DNA of 9,532 nucleotides from Verrucomicrobiota bacterium (lineage in GTDB: Bacteria; Verrucomicrobiota; Verrucomicrobiia; Limisphaerales; UBA1100), in contig JAPKDK010000098.1 in NCBI GenBank assembly GCA_028872645.1, positions 1-9,532 of the forward strand, in the 5' to 3' direction. The translations under genes were made by a program, and so were the position numbers. Below the pieces are notes generated by a model. It saw nothing but the letters and a program-made list of their open reading frames with translations, was not told where the DNA came from and did not search any database. Shown piece after piece: positions 1 to 6,393 of the stretch (its first letter is position 1; each line of letters opens with the position of its first letter).

Positions 1-1616
1 TCACCGGTATAGGTCACGCGATAAAGCGCGCTTTGGCCGCCGCGACCGCCGACAGTAAAATACATGGCCCCATCAATGCAGTTGATGGCGGAGTCGGTCA
101 TGCGCAGTTTGGAGCTGGCGACAAATTCCTCACGCTCGGCGGTATAGGACGATCCATTGGCAGTCAGGTGCATGGCCGACATGGTGCCATAGGTCCAGTC
201 CAGGCAATAGATGGCCTTTTGATACTTGGCAGGAAATTTGGCTCCCAAACCGGAGGTGACTCCCACAGGGGAGCCAGGGCCAATCCCGTAGGCGCTAGGC
301 AGGCAGTCCGGATACCACTGCGGCCATTTGCCGGTGCCCGTGCGCCAGCCAAAGTCCGCGCCACTGGTCACATGGTAGAAGCGCGTGGGGCGATACCATG
401 GGGTGCCTGCATCCCATTCCATGTCCGAGTCATAGGCAAAGAGTTCGCCGTCAACGTTGAACGCCATGTCGTATGTGTTACGGAATCCCATAGCAATGGT
501 CTCCCAATTCTTCCCATCCTTATCAAAGCGGGCAATCCATCCGCCCGGTGCCCGAATGTTGGAGGCGTGGCCGCGGGCATCAGGTAGGCGCTTGAGCAGA
601 TGATCCTCACCCCAGTTGGTGGGTACTCGCGAGTGGGCGAATTTCTCCTTGGGCATGGGAGTCATGTTGCCGGCAACCATGTATATATGCTTTTGATCCG
701 GGCTCAGCACGAGGGCGTGTGGACCGTGTTCACCGCCGGCGCGTAGGGGCATAATATGTTCATCCTTGTCATACTGGTCGTCTCCGTTGGTATCGGTAAG
801 ACGATGGACGCCGGAAGCGCCGCCGCCATTGATATTCACCCAGAGAGCACCGTGGGCGTAGAGCAGGCCTTGGGCACTGGAGATATTTATGTTTAGTTTC
901 TCGACTTTTGGATCTTCACCACTCACGTCGATCCGATATAGACCCTTGTTGCCCTGGTCACTGGCAATCAGTCGTCCCTTGTCATCCGCACAGATGGCCA
1001 CCCACGTGCCCTGCTCACCCTTGGGTACAGTGTAGAGGAGATCGGCTTTGAAACCTTTTGCGACCTTGATTGCGCCGCCATCGCCGGGTGCGCTGCTGCC
1101 ACGGGCCGCGCCATTAAAAACATTGCCCCACGGTCCATCGCCCATCTTCCCGGTGGATATCGTTTTGGCCCAATCCTTGCCTTTACCATTCTTCCATTGG
1201 CCGTAGAATGTGCGGGTTGCCGTCCAGGAGGTGTCCGTAACAATGGTAGTTTTCTTGCCATCAAGCGCGATCTCGAGTTGCGCCACAAACCCGGCGATGC
1301 CGCCCTGGTTGCGGCCTTCCACGGCGATGACATTGGGGCCGGCGGTGAGCATCTTGGCAATGTCAGCGCTGTAATTGCTGTTCCAGTTGTCTCCGGCGAG
1401 CGCGGGTTTGCCGTTCACGAACAGGGAGAAGCCGTTATCACAGGTGGCTTGCAGCTTGGCCGACTTAATTTTGCCGGCCGGCAATTCGATTACCTTCCGA
1501 AAATAAACAGTTTCATTTTTCTCCGCGCGATCCGGCCAAATCCATTGCGGGGTTTGCGCGGCGAAGGCGCCAGCGATTGGGGAAATGAAAAGGAGGATGA
1601 AAAGGATTCGTTTCAA
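1..1616 (-). CDS. Secreted PVC-type sugar-dehydrogenase-like beta-propeller protein, 3' part missing
   Basis: Partial gene: 538 codons are readable before the left edge, and no stop is reached. The start is a non-ATG codon. I chose TTG at 1616-1614 because it opens a clean signal peptide: K2-R3, a hydrophobic run (ILFILLFISPIAGAF) and an AFA|A cleavage site near residue 19. An in-frame TAA lies at 1673-1671 and no ATG or GTG falls between; TTG at 1625-1623 is an alternative. Residues about 21-165 form a beta-sandwich-like region (QWIWPD near 24, FSLFVNGKP at 63-71, NVIAVEGRNQ at 95-104), resembling the N-terminal carbohydrate-binding-like domain of rhamnosidase-type proteins. From about 183 onward the sequence (FKADLLYTVPKGEQGTW, GLYRIDVSGED, HALVLSPDQKHIYMVAGN, MAFNVDGELFAYDSDMEWD, GADFGWRTG) matches the Planctomycete/Verrucomicrobial 'putative membrane-bound dehydrogenase' propeller family. 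Relatives often carry HEAT repeats and a CxxCH haem motif further on; that part is outside the window. Periplasmic or extracellular sugar oxidation is inferred, not proven. Confidence 0.85.
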   Translation of the reverse strand, partial: MKRILFILLFISPIAGAFAAQTPQWIWPDRAEKNETVYFRKVIELPAGKIKSAKLQATCDNGFSLFVNGKPALAGDNWNSNYSADIAKMLTAGPNVIAVEGRNQGGIAGFVAQLEIALDGKKTTIVTDTSWTATRTFYGQWKNGKGKDWAKTISTGKMGDGPWGNVFNGAARGSSAPGDGGAIKVAKGFKADLLYTVPKGEQGTWVAICADDKGRLIASDQGNKGLYRIDVSGEDPKVEKLNINISSAQGLLYAHGALWVNINGGGASGVHRLTDTNGDDQYDKDEHIMPLRAGGEHGPHALVLSPDQKHIYMVAGNMTPMPKEKFAHSRVPTNWGEDHLLKRLPDARGHASNIRAPGGWIARFDKDGKNWETIAMGFRNTYDMAFNVDGELFAYDSDMEWDAGTPWYRPTRFYHVTSGADFGWRTGTGKWPQWYPDCLPSAYGIGPGSPVGVTSGLGAKFPAKYQKAIYCLDWTYGTMSAMHLTANGSSYTAEREEFVASSKLRMTDSAINCIDGAMYFTVGGRGGQSALYRVTYTG

Positions 1617-1717
1617 AATTTGCAAAATGGGTTGACGGGAAAGGTGCGACAGCAATTCAGGCGCGGCAAGTTATTTATGGGGTTGCGACAATGGCTCGTC
1701 TGCGCTTTGGTTGGCGC
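1617..1717. other. Divergent intergenic region, genes 1 and 2
   Basis: These 101 bases separate the start of the minus-strand propeller gene from the start of the plus-strand SDR, so they should contain promoters for both. An A/T-rich tract (TTATTTAT at 1671-1678) is the best -10-like element for the SDR, and TTGACG occurs at 1632-1637. These two are not at a standard spacing, so I do not call a promoter. No hairpin or repeat was seen. Confidence 0.35.
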
Positions 1718-2476
1718 ATGAGCGAGCAGACTTTTTCTGGGAAGAATGTTTTGGTGACGGGCGGGGGTCGCGGGATTGGGCGGGCGTCGGCGTTGCGGCT
1801 GGCGAGCGAGGGCGCAAATGTGGCGGTGAATTATGTTTCGCGAAGAGACGAGGCGGAATCGGCGGCGGCGGAGATTGAAGCGATAGGCGTGAAGTCGGCG
1901 GTGTTGCAGGGGGATGTGTCGGTACGCGAGGAGGCGCGACGGTTGGCGGCGGAAACGCGGGCGGCGCTGGGGCCGATTGACATGCTCGTGCATAGCGCGG
2001 GGATTTGTGTCAACGAGCCGGTGGATGAGGTGACGTGGGAGGTTTGGCGGCGGACGTTTGAGGTGAATGTGCACGGGACGTTTCATATGATTTACGCGGT
2101 GAAGGACGAGATGATTGAGCGCGGCTTTGGGCGCATCGTGACGCTGGCGTCCATCGCGGGGCTGCGGCCGCGGCCGTTGCTGGCGCATTATGCGGCGTCG
2201 AAGGCGGCGGTGATTTCGATGACGCAAAGCCTCTCGGCGGCGTGGGGGCAGCACAACGTGCGGATCAATTGCATCGCGCCAGGGCTCATCGACACGGAGA
2301 TGGCGCGCGATCTGCCGCGTGAATCGTGGGAAAAGTGTTTGGCTGAAACGCCGATGGGCCGCGTTGGCGAGGCGGAGGAGATTGCAAACTTGGTGCGGTT
2401 TCTGGTGAGCGAGGAGTCGAGCTTTATGACGGGGCAAACGCTGGTGGCGAGTGGGGGGCGGGTGTTGTTACCTTAG
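1718..2476 (+). CDS. FabG-like short-chain dehydrogenase/reductase (SDR)
   Basis: A 252-residue cytoplasmic NAD(P)(H)-dependent oxidoreductase of the classical SDR family. It has the Rossmann cofactor motif TGGGRGIG at 14-21, D66-V67 after beta-4, HSAG at 92-95 (a variant of the usual NNAG), and a full catalytic tetrad of N117, S145, Y158 and K162 (YAASK). The C-terminal half has the PG motif (IAPGLIDTEM, 186-195) and the TGQTL...GG ending. Length and motifs fit 3-oxoacyl-ACP reductase-like enzymes, but no fatty-acid genes are nearby, so the substrate could equally be a sugar, polyol or other alcohol. N38 with R42/R43 after beta-2 leans to NADP(H), by inference. I prefer the ATG at 1718 over the upstream in-frame ATG at 1691, because the extra nine residues precede the normal SDR N-terminus. 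Neither start has a strong ribosome binding site. It ends convergently, four bases into the stop region of the sirtuin gene. Codons favour G at the third position. Confidence 0.93.
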   Translation: MSEQTFSGKNVLVTGGGRGIGRASALRLASEGANVAVNYVSRRDEAESAAAEIEAIGVKSAVLQGDVSVREEARRLAAETRAALGPIDMLVHSAGICVNEPVDEVTWEVWRRTFEVNVHGTFHMIYAVKDEMIERGFGRIVTLASIAGLRPRPLLAHYAASKAAVISMTQSLSAAWGQHNVRINCIAPGLIDTEMARDLPRESWEKCLAETPMGRVGEAEEIANLVRFLVSEESSFMTGQTLVASGGRVLLP

Positions 2477-3228
2477 CTGCTGTTCAGCGCGTCATCGACC
2501 GCGGGCGGGAAAATTTCTTCGACGTTGCCGTTCATGCGTAATGAAACTTGCGGAAGGTCGTCGTGGTCGGTTTCGTCGCGGTTGATAATGATGTAGGGTG
2601 CGCCGGCTTGGGCGGCCGCGAGGGGGATGGCGTTGGCGGGGCTGACGGAGAGGGTGGAGCCGAGGGCAATGACGAGGTCGCAGGCGGCGGCGGCGGCGAA
2701 GGCGCGGGCAAGGTCGGGCTCGCGGAGGTTTTGGCCGAAGCTGATGGTGGCGGGCTTGAGGAAGCCGCCGCACTCGCAGACGGGCGGTTGGCGGGTTTGT
2801 TTGAATTGCGCGAAGGTGGCCTCGACGGGATTGCGCGCGCCGCAGGTTTGGCATTCGGCAAGCGATCCGGTGCCATGGATCTCGACGAGCATTTCCTCGC
2901 GAGTGCCGGCGGCACGGTGGAGGCCGTCGATGTTTTGGGTGACGACCTGTTTCACTTTGCCCGCTTGCTCGAGGCGCACGATGTTTTCGTGAATGACGTT
3001 CGGCTGCGCATTACCGTGTTCCTCCCACATTTCGAGTTTGTATTCCCAGTACTCGATGCGGGATTCCTCGCGCGCCATGAAATCCTGATAGTACACCGGT
3101 TGGCGCGTGGTCCAGATGCCGCCTTTGCCGCGAAAAGCGGGGATGCCGCTCGGCGTGGAAATGCCCGCGCCGGTGAAGATGAGGATGCGCTGCGATTTGC
3201 GCAACCAGTCGGCGAGTTTTTTGGGCAT
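2473..3228 (-). CDS. Sir2-family NAD-dependent protein deacylase (sirtuin)
   Basis: A 251-residue cytoplasmic enzyme that removes acyl groups from protein lysines using NAD+, giving nicotinamide and O-acyl-ADP-ribose. The NAD-binding motif GAGISTPSGIPAFRG spans 20-34, TQNIDGLH spans 97-104 and the catalytic His is H118 (HGTG). The zinc module is C126-x2-C129 with C151-x-C153 followed by GG. Downstream, KPATISFGQNL, the ALGSTLSVSPAN motif (188-199) and IIINRDE (213-219) complete the Rossmann fold. Length is normal for bacterial CobB/SirTM-size proteins. The segment after the NAD loop (IEYWEYKLEMW, 58-68) has an acidic residue where desuccinylases carry Tyr-x-x-Arg, so simple deacetylase activity is more likely; that is my hand alignment. 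The ATG at 3228 is the only sensible start because an in-frame TAA lies just upstream (3240-3238). There is no Shine-Dalgarno. It is divergent from the symporter gene and overlaps the SDR stop convergently. Confidence 0.95.
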   Translation of the reverse strand: MPKKLADWLRKSQRILIFTGAGISTPSGIPAFRGKGGIWTTRQPVYYQDFMAREESRIEYWEYKLEMWEEHGNAQPNVIHENIVRLEQAGKVKQVVTQNIDGLHRAAGTREEMLVEIHGTGSLAECQTCGARNPVEATFAQFKQTRQPPVCECGGFLKPATISFGQNLREPDLARAFAAAAACDLVIALGSTLSVSPANAIPLAAAQAGAPYIIINRDETDHDDLPQVSLRMNGNVEEIFPPAVDDALNSS

Positions 3229-3234
3229 GAGGAA

Positions 3235-3263
3235 AGTTTAGCACGTTCGCGGCGCGTTGTCAT
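3235..3263 (-). promoter_or_regulatory. Candidate sigma70-type promoter for the sirtuin
   Basis: On the minus strand, ATGACA (3263-3258; 5 of 6 to the -35 consensus) is followed after exactly 17 bases by TAAACT (3240-3235; 4 of 6 to the -10). Only six bases separate the -10 from the ATG at 3228, so transcription would begin at or beside the start codon, giving a leaderless mRNA. This fits the absence of a ribosome binding site. Seen by eye only. Confidence 0.4.
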
Positions 3264-3332
3264 TAACCGGGGCTTGGATTTGGCGCGGCGATGGGGCAGA
3301 CTGCGCGCGTTGTTTGCACGCAACTTGCGGCC

Positions 3333-5435
3333 ATGAAAGGCATACTCTCGACAACTGATTTCGTGGTGTTCTTCGGCTCACTGCTGGCGGTAATGGCCGT
3401 GGGACTGTGGGCCGGGCGCGGGTCGGGCAAAACCGCGCAGAGCTATTTCCTCGCCGACAAAGACATCCCGTGGTGGGGCGTGGCCGGTTCGGTGTTCGGC
3501 ACCAACGTCTCGGCCAACCATATGGTGGGCTTCATGGCCATCGGCTTCACACTCGGCTTCGTGGAAAGCCAATTCGAGATCACCGCCATCGCGGGCCTGT
3601 TGATGCTCTGTTATTTTTTCCTGCCGATGTACCGCAAGCTGCACGTGTACACGCTGTCCGATTACCTCGCGCGTCGCTTTGATGACCGCAGCCGCCTGGC
3701 GTATGCGCTGATCATGTTGGTGATCATTGTGTTGATTATGATTCTCCCCGCTTTTTATGTGGGCTCGCGCGCGGTGAATATTTTACTGGCCGATCCCGCG
3801 CAAATGAAAGCGGCGGTTCAAGCCGGGCAAAGCATCCAAATCGATCAAGGCTATTACATCGCCGGCGTGGTGATCATGGCGGTGGTGGCCGGAGTGTACA
3901 CGGTGGTGGGCGGGTTGCGCGCGGTGATTATCACTGATGCGATTCAGTCGGTTTTTATTTTGTTGGGAATGTTGATCGTGGCGTGGTGCACGTTTAACCA
4001 CGACCTCATTGGCGGTTGGGCCACGATGGTGAAATTCGACGAAGGCCGTGAGCTGGATAAAGTGGTGGCGGGCAAGGACATGCTGCATTTGTATTTGCCG
4101 AGCGACCACCCGCAGCGTCCGTGGACCGGAATGCTCTCGGGCTTGATGGTTCTGCATATGTACTATTGGGGAGCAAACCAATTTGTGGTGCAGCGCGCGT
4201 TGGCCGCGCGGTCACTCAAGGACGCCCGCGCCGGCATCATCACCGCTGGATTTTTCAAATTACTCATCCCGTTTGTCTCCATCGGCACGGGCATTGCGGC
4301 GTATTATTTGTTCAAACAAACCATGCCGGGCGTGACGCTCGATGGCGACACCGCCTTTCCGATGTTGCTGCGCGAAGTGGTGGCGCCGCTGGCGGTGCCG
4401 GGCTTGGTGGGGCTGGTGGCCGCCGGATTGATCGGCGCAATTCTTTCGAGCGTAGATTCTATGCTCAACTCCGCCTCCACGTTAATCACATTTGATTTAT
4501 ACAAAAAATTCATCAACCCCAAAGCCACCGACAAAGAATTGGTGCGCATGGGCCGCTGGTTGATCGTGGCCATGGTGGTGGGCGCGGCGTTGCTGACGAT
4601 CCTGGTTTTCGATCCCAACTCGAAGGAGCCTTTCTTCACTTATGTGGCCAAGCATCAAAGCCGGTTGGTGGCGGGCATTGTAGCGGCATTTTTGCTGGGC
4701 ATGTTGTGGCGGGGCGCAACGGCGGCGGGCGGATTTGCCGCCATCGTTACCGGTGTGGTGGTGTCTTACGGGCTGCCGTCGTTGTACGTGGCGGTGTGGT
4801 CGGATAATCCTGAGATCACCCGTTTCTTTGGCTACGAGCTGAATTTTTTCCACAGCGTTTTTGTGGCCTTCATCTTCGCCATGCTCGCCAATGCAGCCAT
4901 CAGCAACTTGGCGCGCGCAACCGAATTTCAACGAAAAGCCGGCACTCTATTTTTGGCAGGGGTGTTGTCCACGTTCTGCATTTTCCTGTATTCTTCGGCG
5001 ATGACCGATTGGATGGGTGGGCATCATTTCATGATGTCGAGCGCCATGCTTTGCCTCATTTGCGCGCTGTGCGGGGCGGGATTTTACCGGATGTTTGCCG
5101 GAAACGAAGAGCCGGATGAAGCCAAAAGCAGGATGACGTGGACGGGGCTAAACATTATCAAGCCGGCGGATCTGCAGCATTTTGGGATGAAGCTGCTGGG
5201 GTCGCTGCTGGTGTACGCGATGCTGGGGGTGCTGATGACCGGTCAGCTCATTTCGCCCATGGCCGCCGGCATGGTGGCGGCAGCCTGGACGTTTTTGATG
5301 TTTATGGATTCCCTTTTCAAAGTGGTGCTCGCCGCCGCCGCCAAAGGGCGGGCGTACAGTCTGCTGCGCGAGGACCGCTTCTGGGCCGGGCTGCTGGCGG
5401 CGAGTGCGGTGTTTATGATGTTCTACTTTAAGTGA
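3333..5435 (+). CDS. Sodium:solute symporter (SSS family), SGLT-like, with long C-terminal extension
   Basis: A 700-residue integral membrane protein that should couple Na+ influx to solute uptake through the LeuT-type fold. A first helix (about 8-28) precedes the unwound TM1 region GTNVSANHMVGF (56-67). The family motif GGLRAVIITDAIQ lies at 193-205, YWGANQFVVQRALAA at 278-292 with K309 in the following helix, and AILSSVDSMLNSAS at 369-382. A369, S372 and S373 match the Na2-site A-x-x-S-S pattern. H63 aligns by eye with the sugar-contacting His of human SGLT1 and the YWGxNQ motif occurs in sugar-transporting members, so a sugar or sugar-like substrate is likely but unproven. Typical members have 500-550 residues. 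Here further hydrophobic segments follow (about 538-557, 564-588, 619-640, 641-668, 682-699) with a polar loop at about 590-618. I chose the ATG at 3333 rather than the in-frame ATG at 3291 because the extra residues are polar and unlike the family start. There is no clear ribosome binding site. The isomerase gene converges on it. Confidence 0.93.
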   Translation: MKGILSTTDFVVFFGSLLAVMAVGLWAGRGSGKTAQSYFLADKDIPWWGVAGSVFGTNVSANHMVGFMAIGFTLGFVESQFEITAIAGLLMLCYFFLPMYRKLHVYTLSDYLARRFDDRSRLAYALIMLVIIVLIMILPAFYVGSRAVNILLADPAQMKAAVQAGQSIQIDQGYYIAGVVIMAVVAGVYTVVGGLRAVIITDAIQSVFILLGMLIVAWCTFNHDLIGGWATMVKFDEGRELDKVVAGKDMLHLYLPSDHPQRPWTGMLSGLMVLHMYYWGANQFVVQRALAARSLKDARAGIITAGFFKLLIPFVSIGTGIAAYYLFKQTMPGVTLDGDTAFPMLLREVVAPLAVPGLVGLVAAGLIGAILSSVDSMLNSASTLITFDLYKKFINPKATDKELVRMGRWLIVAMVVGAALLTILVFDPNSKEPFFTYVAKHQSRLVAGIVAAFLLGMLWRGATAAGGFAAIVTGVVVSYGLPSLYVAVWSDNPEITRFFGYELNFFHSVFVAFIFAMLANAAISNLARATEFQRKAGTLFLAGVLSTFCIFLYSSAMTDWMGGHHFMMSSAMLCLICALCGAGFYRMFAGNEEPDEAKSRMTWTGLNIIKPADLQHFGMKLLGSLLVYAMLGVLMTGQLISPMAAGMVAAAWTFLMFMDSLFKVVLAAAAKGRAYSLLREDRFWAGLLAASAVFMMFYFK

Positions 5436-5461
5436 CGATTGGGTCCATTCGTTAATCGTCA
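5433..5461. terminator. Inverted repeat across both stops, possible bidirectional terminator
   Basis: TGACGATT (5433-5440) and AATCGTCA (5454-5461) form a perfect 8-bp inverted repeat with a 13-base loop. It can be extended by one G-T and one A-T pair. The left arm contains the symporter TGA stop and the right arm overlaps the isomerase stop (TAA read from 5454-5452). Its place between convergent genes suits a shared terminator. The stem is only half GC and no long U tract follows, so intrinsic termination would be weak. Confidence 0.4.
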
Positions 5462-6258
5462 TTCCATAATTGCTTCATTCGCTCCAGCCCCAGCGTGATC
5501 ACCTCCAGCGGATCTTCGCCCCACAACTCCGCGTTGAACAATTCGAGGCTCATCGTTTTGTCGTAGCCCTTTTCCTTTAGCACGGCGATTTCCGCCGCGA
5601 GATCAATCTGCCCTTCGCCCAGCATCACGCGGTCGGGATCTTTTTGTTGGGTGGGGGCTTTGTCCGGATGCGCATCGTCGATGTGGTAGTGGCTAATTTT
5701 CTCAACCGGAATGGCGCGCAAATCGTCCAGTGTGGAATTGCTGTTCCAATTGTGAAACGCATCGAGGATGAGCGTGGCATCTTCGTCATCGGTTTCCAGC
5801 ACGATGCGCCAGGCATCGGCAAGGTTATAAACGCTCTTGAAAAAACTGATGTACTCGAACGTGGGTCGGATGCCCTCCTCGCGGCCGATTTGCAGCAGGT
5901 CACGGTAGCGTTCGGGCAGGTGATCCTGTTGCTCCATCTCCAGTGGCGGCGTGGCGACAATGTACGGCGCGCCCAATCGCGCCCCCAACGCAAACCGCCG
6001 GCGGGCTTCGTCGCGTACCAGTTCATATTCCCAGCCTTCCGCTTCGCCCCATTGGCGGATGGCGATGACACTGGGGACAATGAGCCCGTGATCGGCCAGC
6101 GCCGTTTCCACATCGCTCACCTCGCCGCCGCGGCCGATGTGGTCGTAAATGTCATTAAGCCAAAGCTCGATGCCGTCGTAACCGGCAGTGCCCGCAAATT
6201 CGATTTTTTTCAGCAACGGCTGCGGCTTAATGGTGCTGGTGTTCAGGCAAAACTGCAT
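5452..6258 (-). CDS. Sugar phosphate isomerase/epimerase (xylose-isomerase-like TIM barrel)
   Basis: A 268-residue cytoplasmic TIM-barrel protein of the AP-endonuclease-2/xylose-isomerase-like superfamily, whose members isomerise, epimerise or dehydrate sugars and inositol derivatives using divalent metal. The first strand is MQFCLNTSTI and the GYDGIELW motif follows at 26-33. Likely metal ligands are E135 (PTFEY), D166 and H169 (LILDAFHNW), H192 (HYHIDDAH), and E239 (SLELFN). The DPDRVMLGEGQID stretch (207-219) is the usual loop before the last strands. The length is typical for the family. An in-frame ATG further upstream (6402) would add 48 residues encoded by the intergenic palindrome and heptad repeats, so I rejected it in favour of the ATG at 6258. 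Specific substrates cannot be told from sequence; inosose dehydratase-like or ketose epimerase-like chemistry are candidates. The convergent neighbour is an SGLT-like transporter, which supports a role in carbohydrate use by inference. Confidence 0.9.
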   Translation of the reverse strand: MQFCLNTSTIKPQPLLKKIEFAGTAGYDGIELWLNDIYDHIGRGGEVSDVETALADHGLIVPSVIAIRQWGEAEGWEYELVRDEARRRFALGARLGAPYIVATPPLEMEQQDHLPERYRDLLQIGREEGIRPTFEYISFFKSVYNLADAWRIVLETDDEDATLILDAFHNWNSNSTLDDLRAIPVEKISHYHIDDAHPDKAPTQQKDPDRVMLGEGQIDLAAEIAVLKEKGYDKTMSLELFNAELWGEDPLEVITLGLERMKQLWNDD

Positions 6259-6266
6259 TGGCGCGG

Positions 6267-6294
6267 ATGATAAAGAGTTGGCCGGAAATTTCAA
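6267..6294 (-). promoter_or_regulatory. Candidate sigma70-type promoter for the isomerase
   Basis: On the minus strand, TTGAAA (6294-6289; 5 of 6) and TATCAT (6272-6267; 5 of 6) are separated by 16 bases. The expected transcription start, about 6260, is only two or so bases before the ATG at 6258, so the mRNA would be essentially leaderless. The -35 box abuts the palindromic repeat that begins at 6295. Confidence 0.5.
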
Positions 6295-6345
6295 GGTAGG
6301 GACACGCTGCGCGTGTCCACGGACGCGCGGCAGCGCGTCCCTACC
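6295..6345. repeat. Nested double-hairpin palindrome (REP/MITE-like)
   Basis: An outer stem GGTAGGGAC (6295-6303) pairs perfectly with GTCCCTACC (6337-6345). Alternatively, each half folds on itself. GGACACGC (6300-6307) pairs with GCGTGTCC (6311-6318) around a 3-base loop, and GGACGCGC (6321-6328) pairs with GCGCGTCC (6333-6340) around a 4-base loop. The two halves are near-identical inverted copies. The element lies between divergent starts and codes for nothing plausible. I infer a dispersed extragenic repeat; copy number cannot be judged from one window. Confidence 0.8.
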
Positions 6346-6353
6346 ATCCATTT

Positions 6354-6381
6354 GGTTATTGGTCATTGGGGCTTGGTCATT
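6354..6381. repeat. Four imperfect heptads, consensus GGTCATT
   Basis: Consecutive 7-base units read GGTTATT (6354-6360), GGTCATT (6361-6367), GGGGCTT (6368-6374) and GGTCATT (6375-6381). They lie just after the palindrome and 12 bases before the next start codon. Two units are identical, one differs by one base and one by three. This may be a relic of a heptameric tandem repeat. Confidence 0.5.
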
Positions 6382-6393
6382 TACCCTTCCTAC

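Noticed and set aside
33..587. Plus-strand open frame opposite the propeller gene
   Set aside because: The minus frame here reads a continuous family-like protein; the plus frame shows no motif.
1691..1717. Earlier in-frame ATG for the SDR
   Set aside because: It adds nine residues ahead of a normal SDR N-terminus; the ATG at 1718 fits family length better.
1613..2437. Long minus-strand open frame opposite the SDR
   Set aside because: The product is Arg/His/Pro-rich with no fold signature, antisense to an SDR with all catalytic residues.
2548..3336. Long plus-strand open frame opposite the sirtuin
   Set aside because: It is low-complexity Gly/Ala-rich sequence antisense to a clear sirtuin, a common artefact in GC-rich DNA.
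6313..6393. 27-residue extension of the membrane hydrolase from the ATG-like start at 6313
   Set aside because: It begins inside the palindrome; its sequence is repeat-derived and unlike a membrane protein N-terminus.
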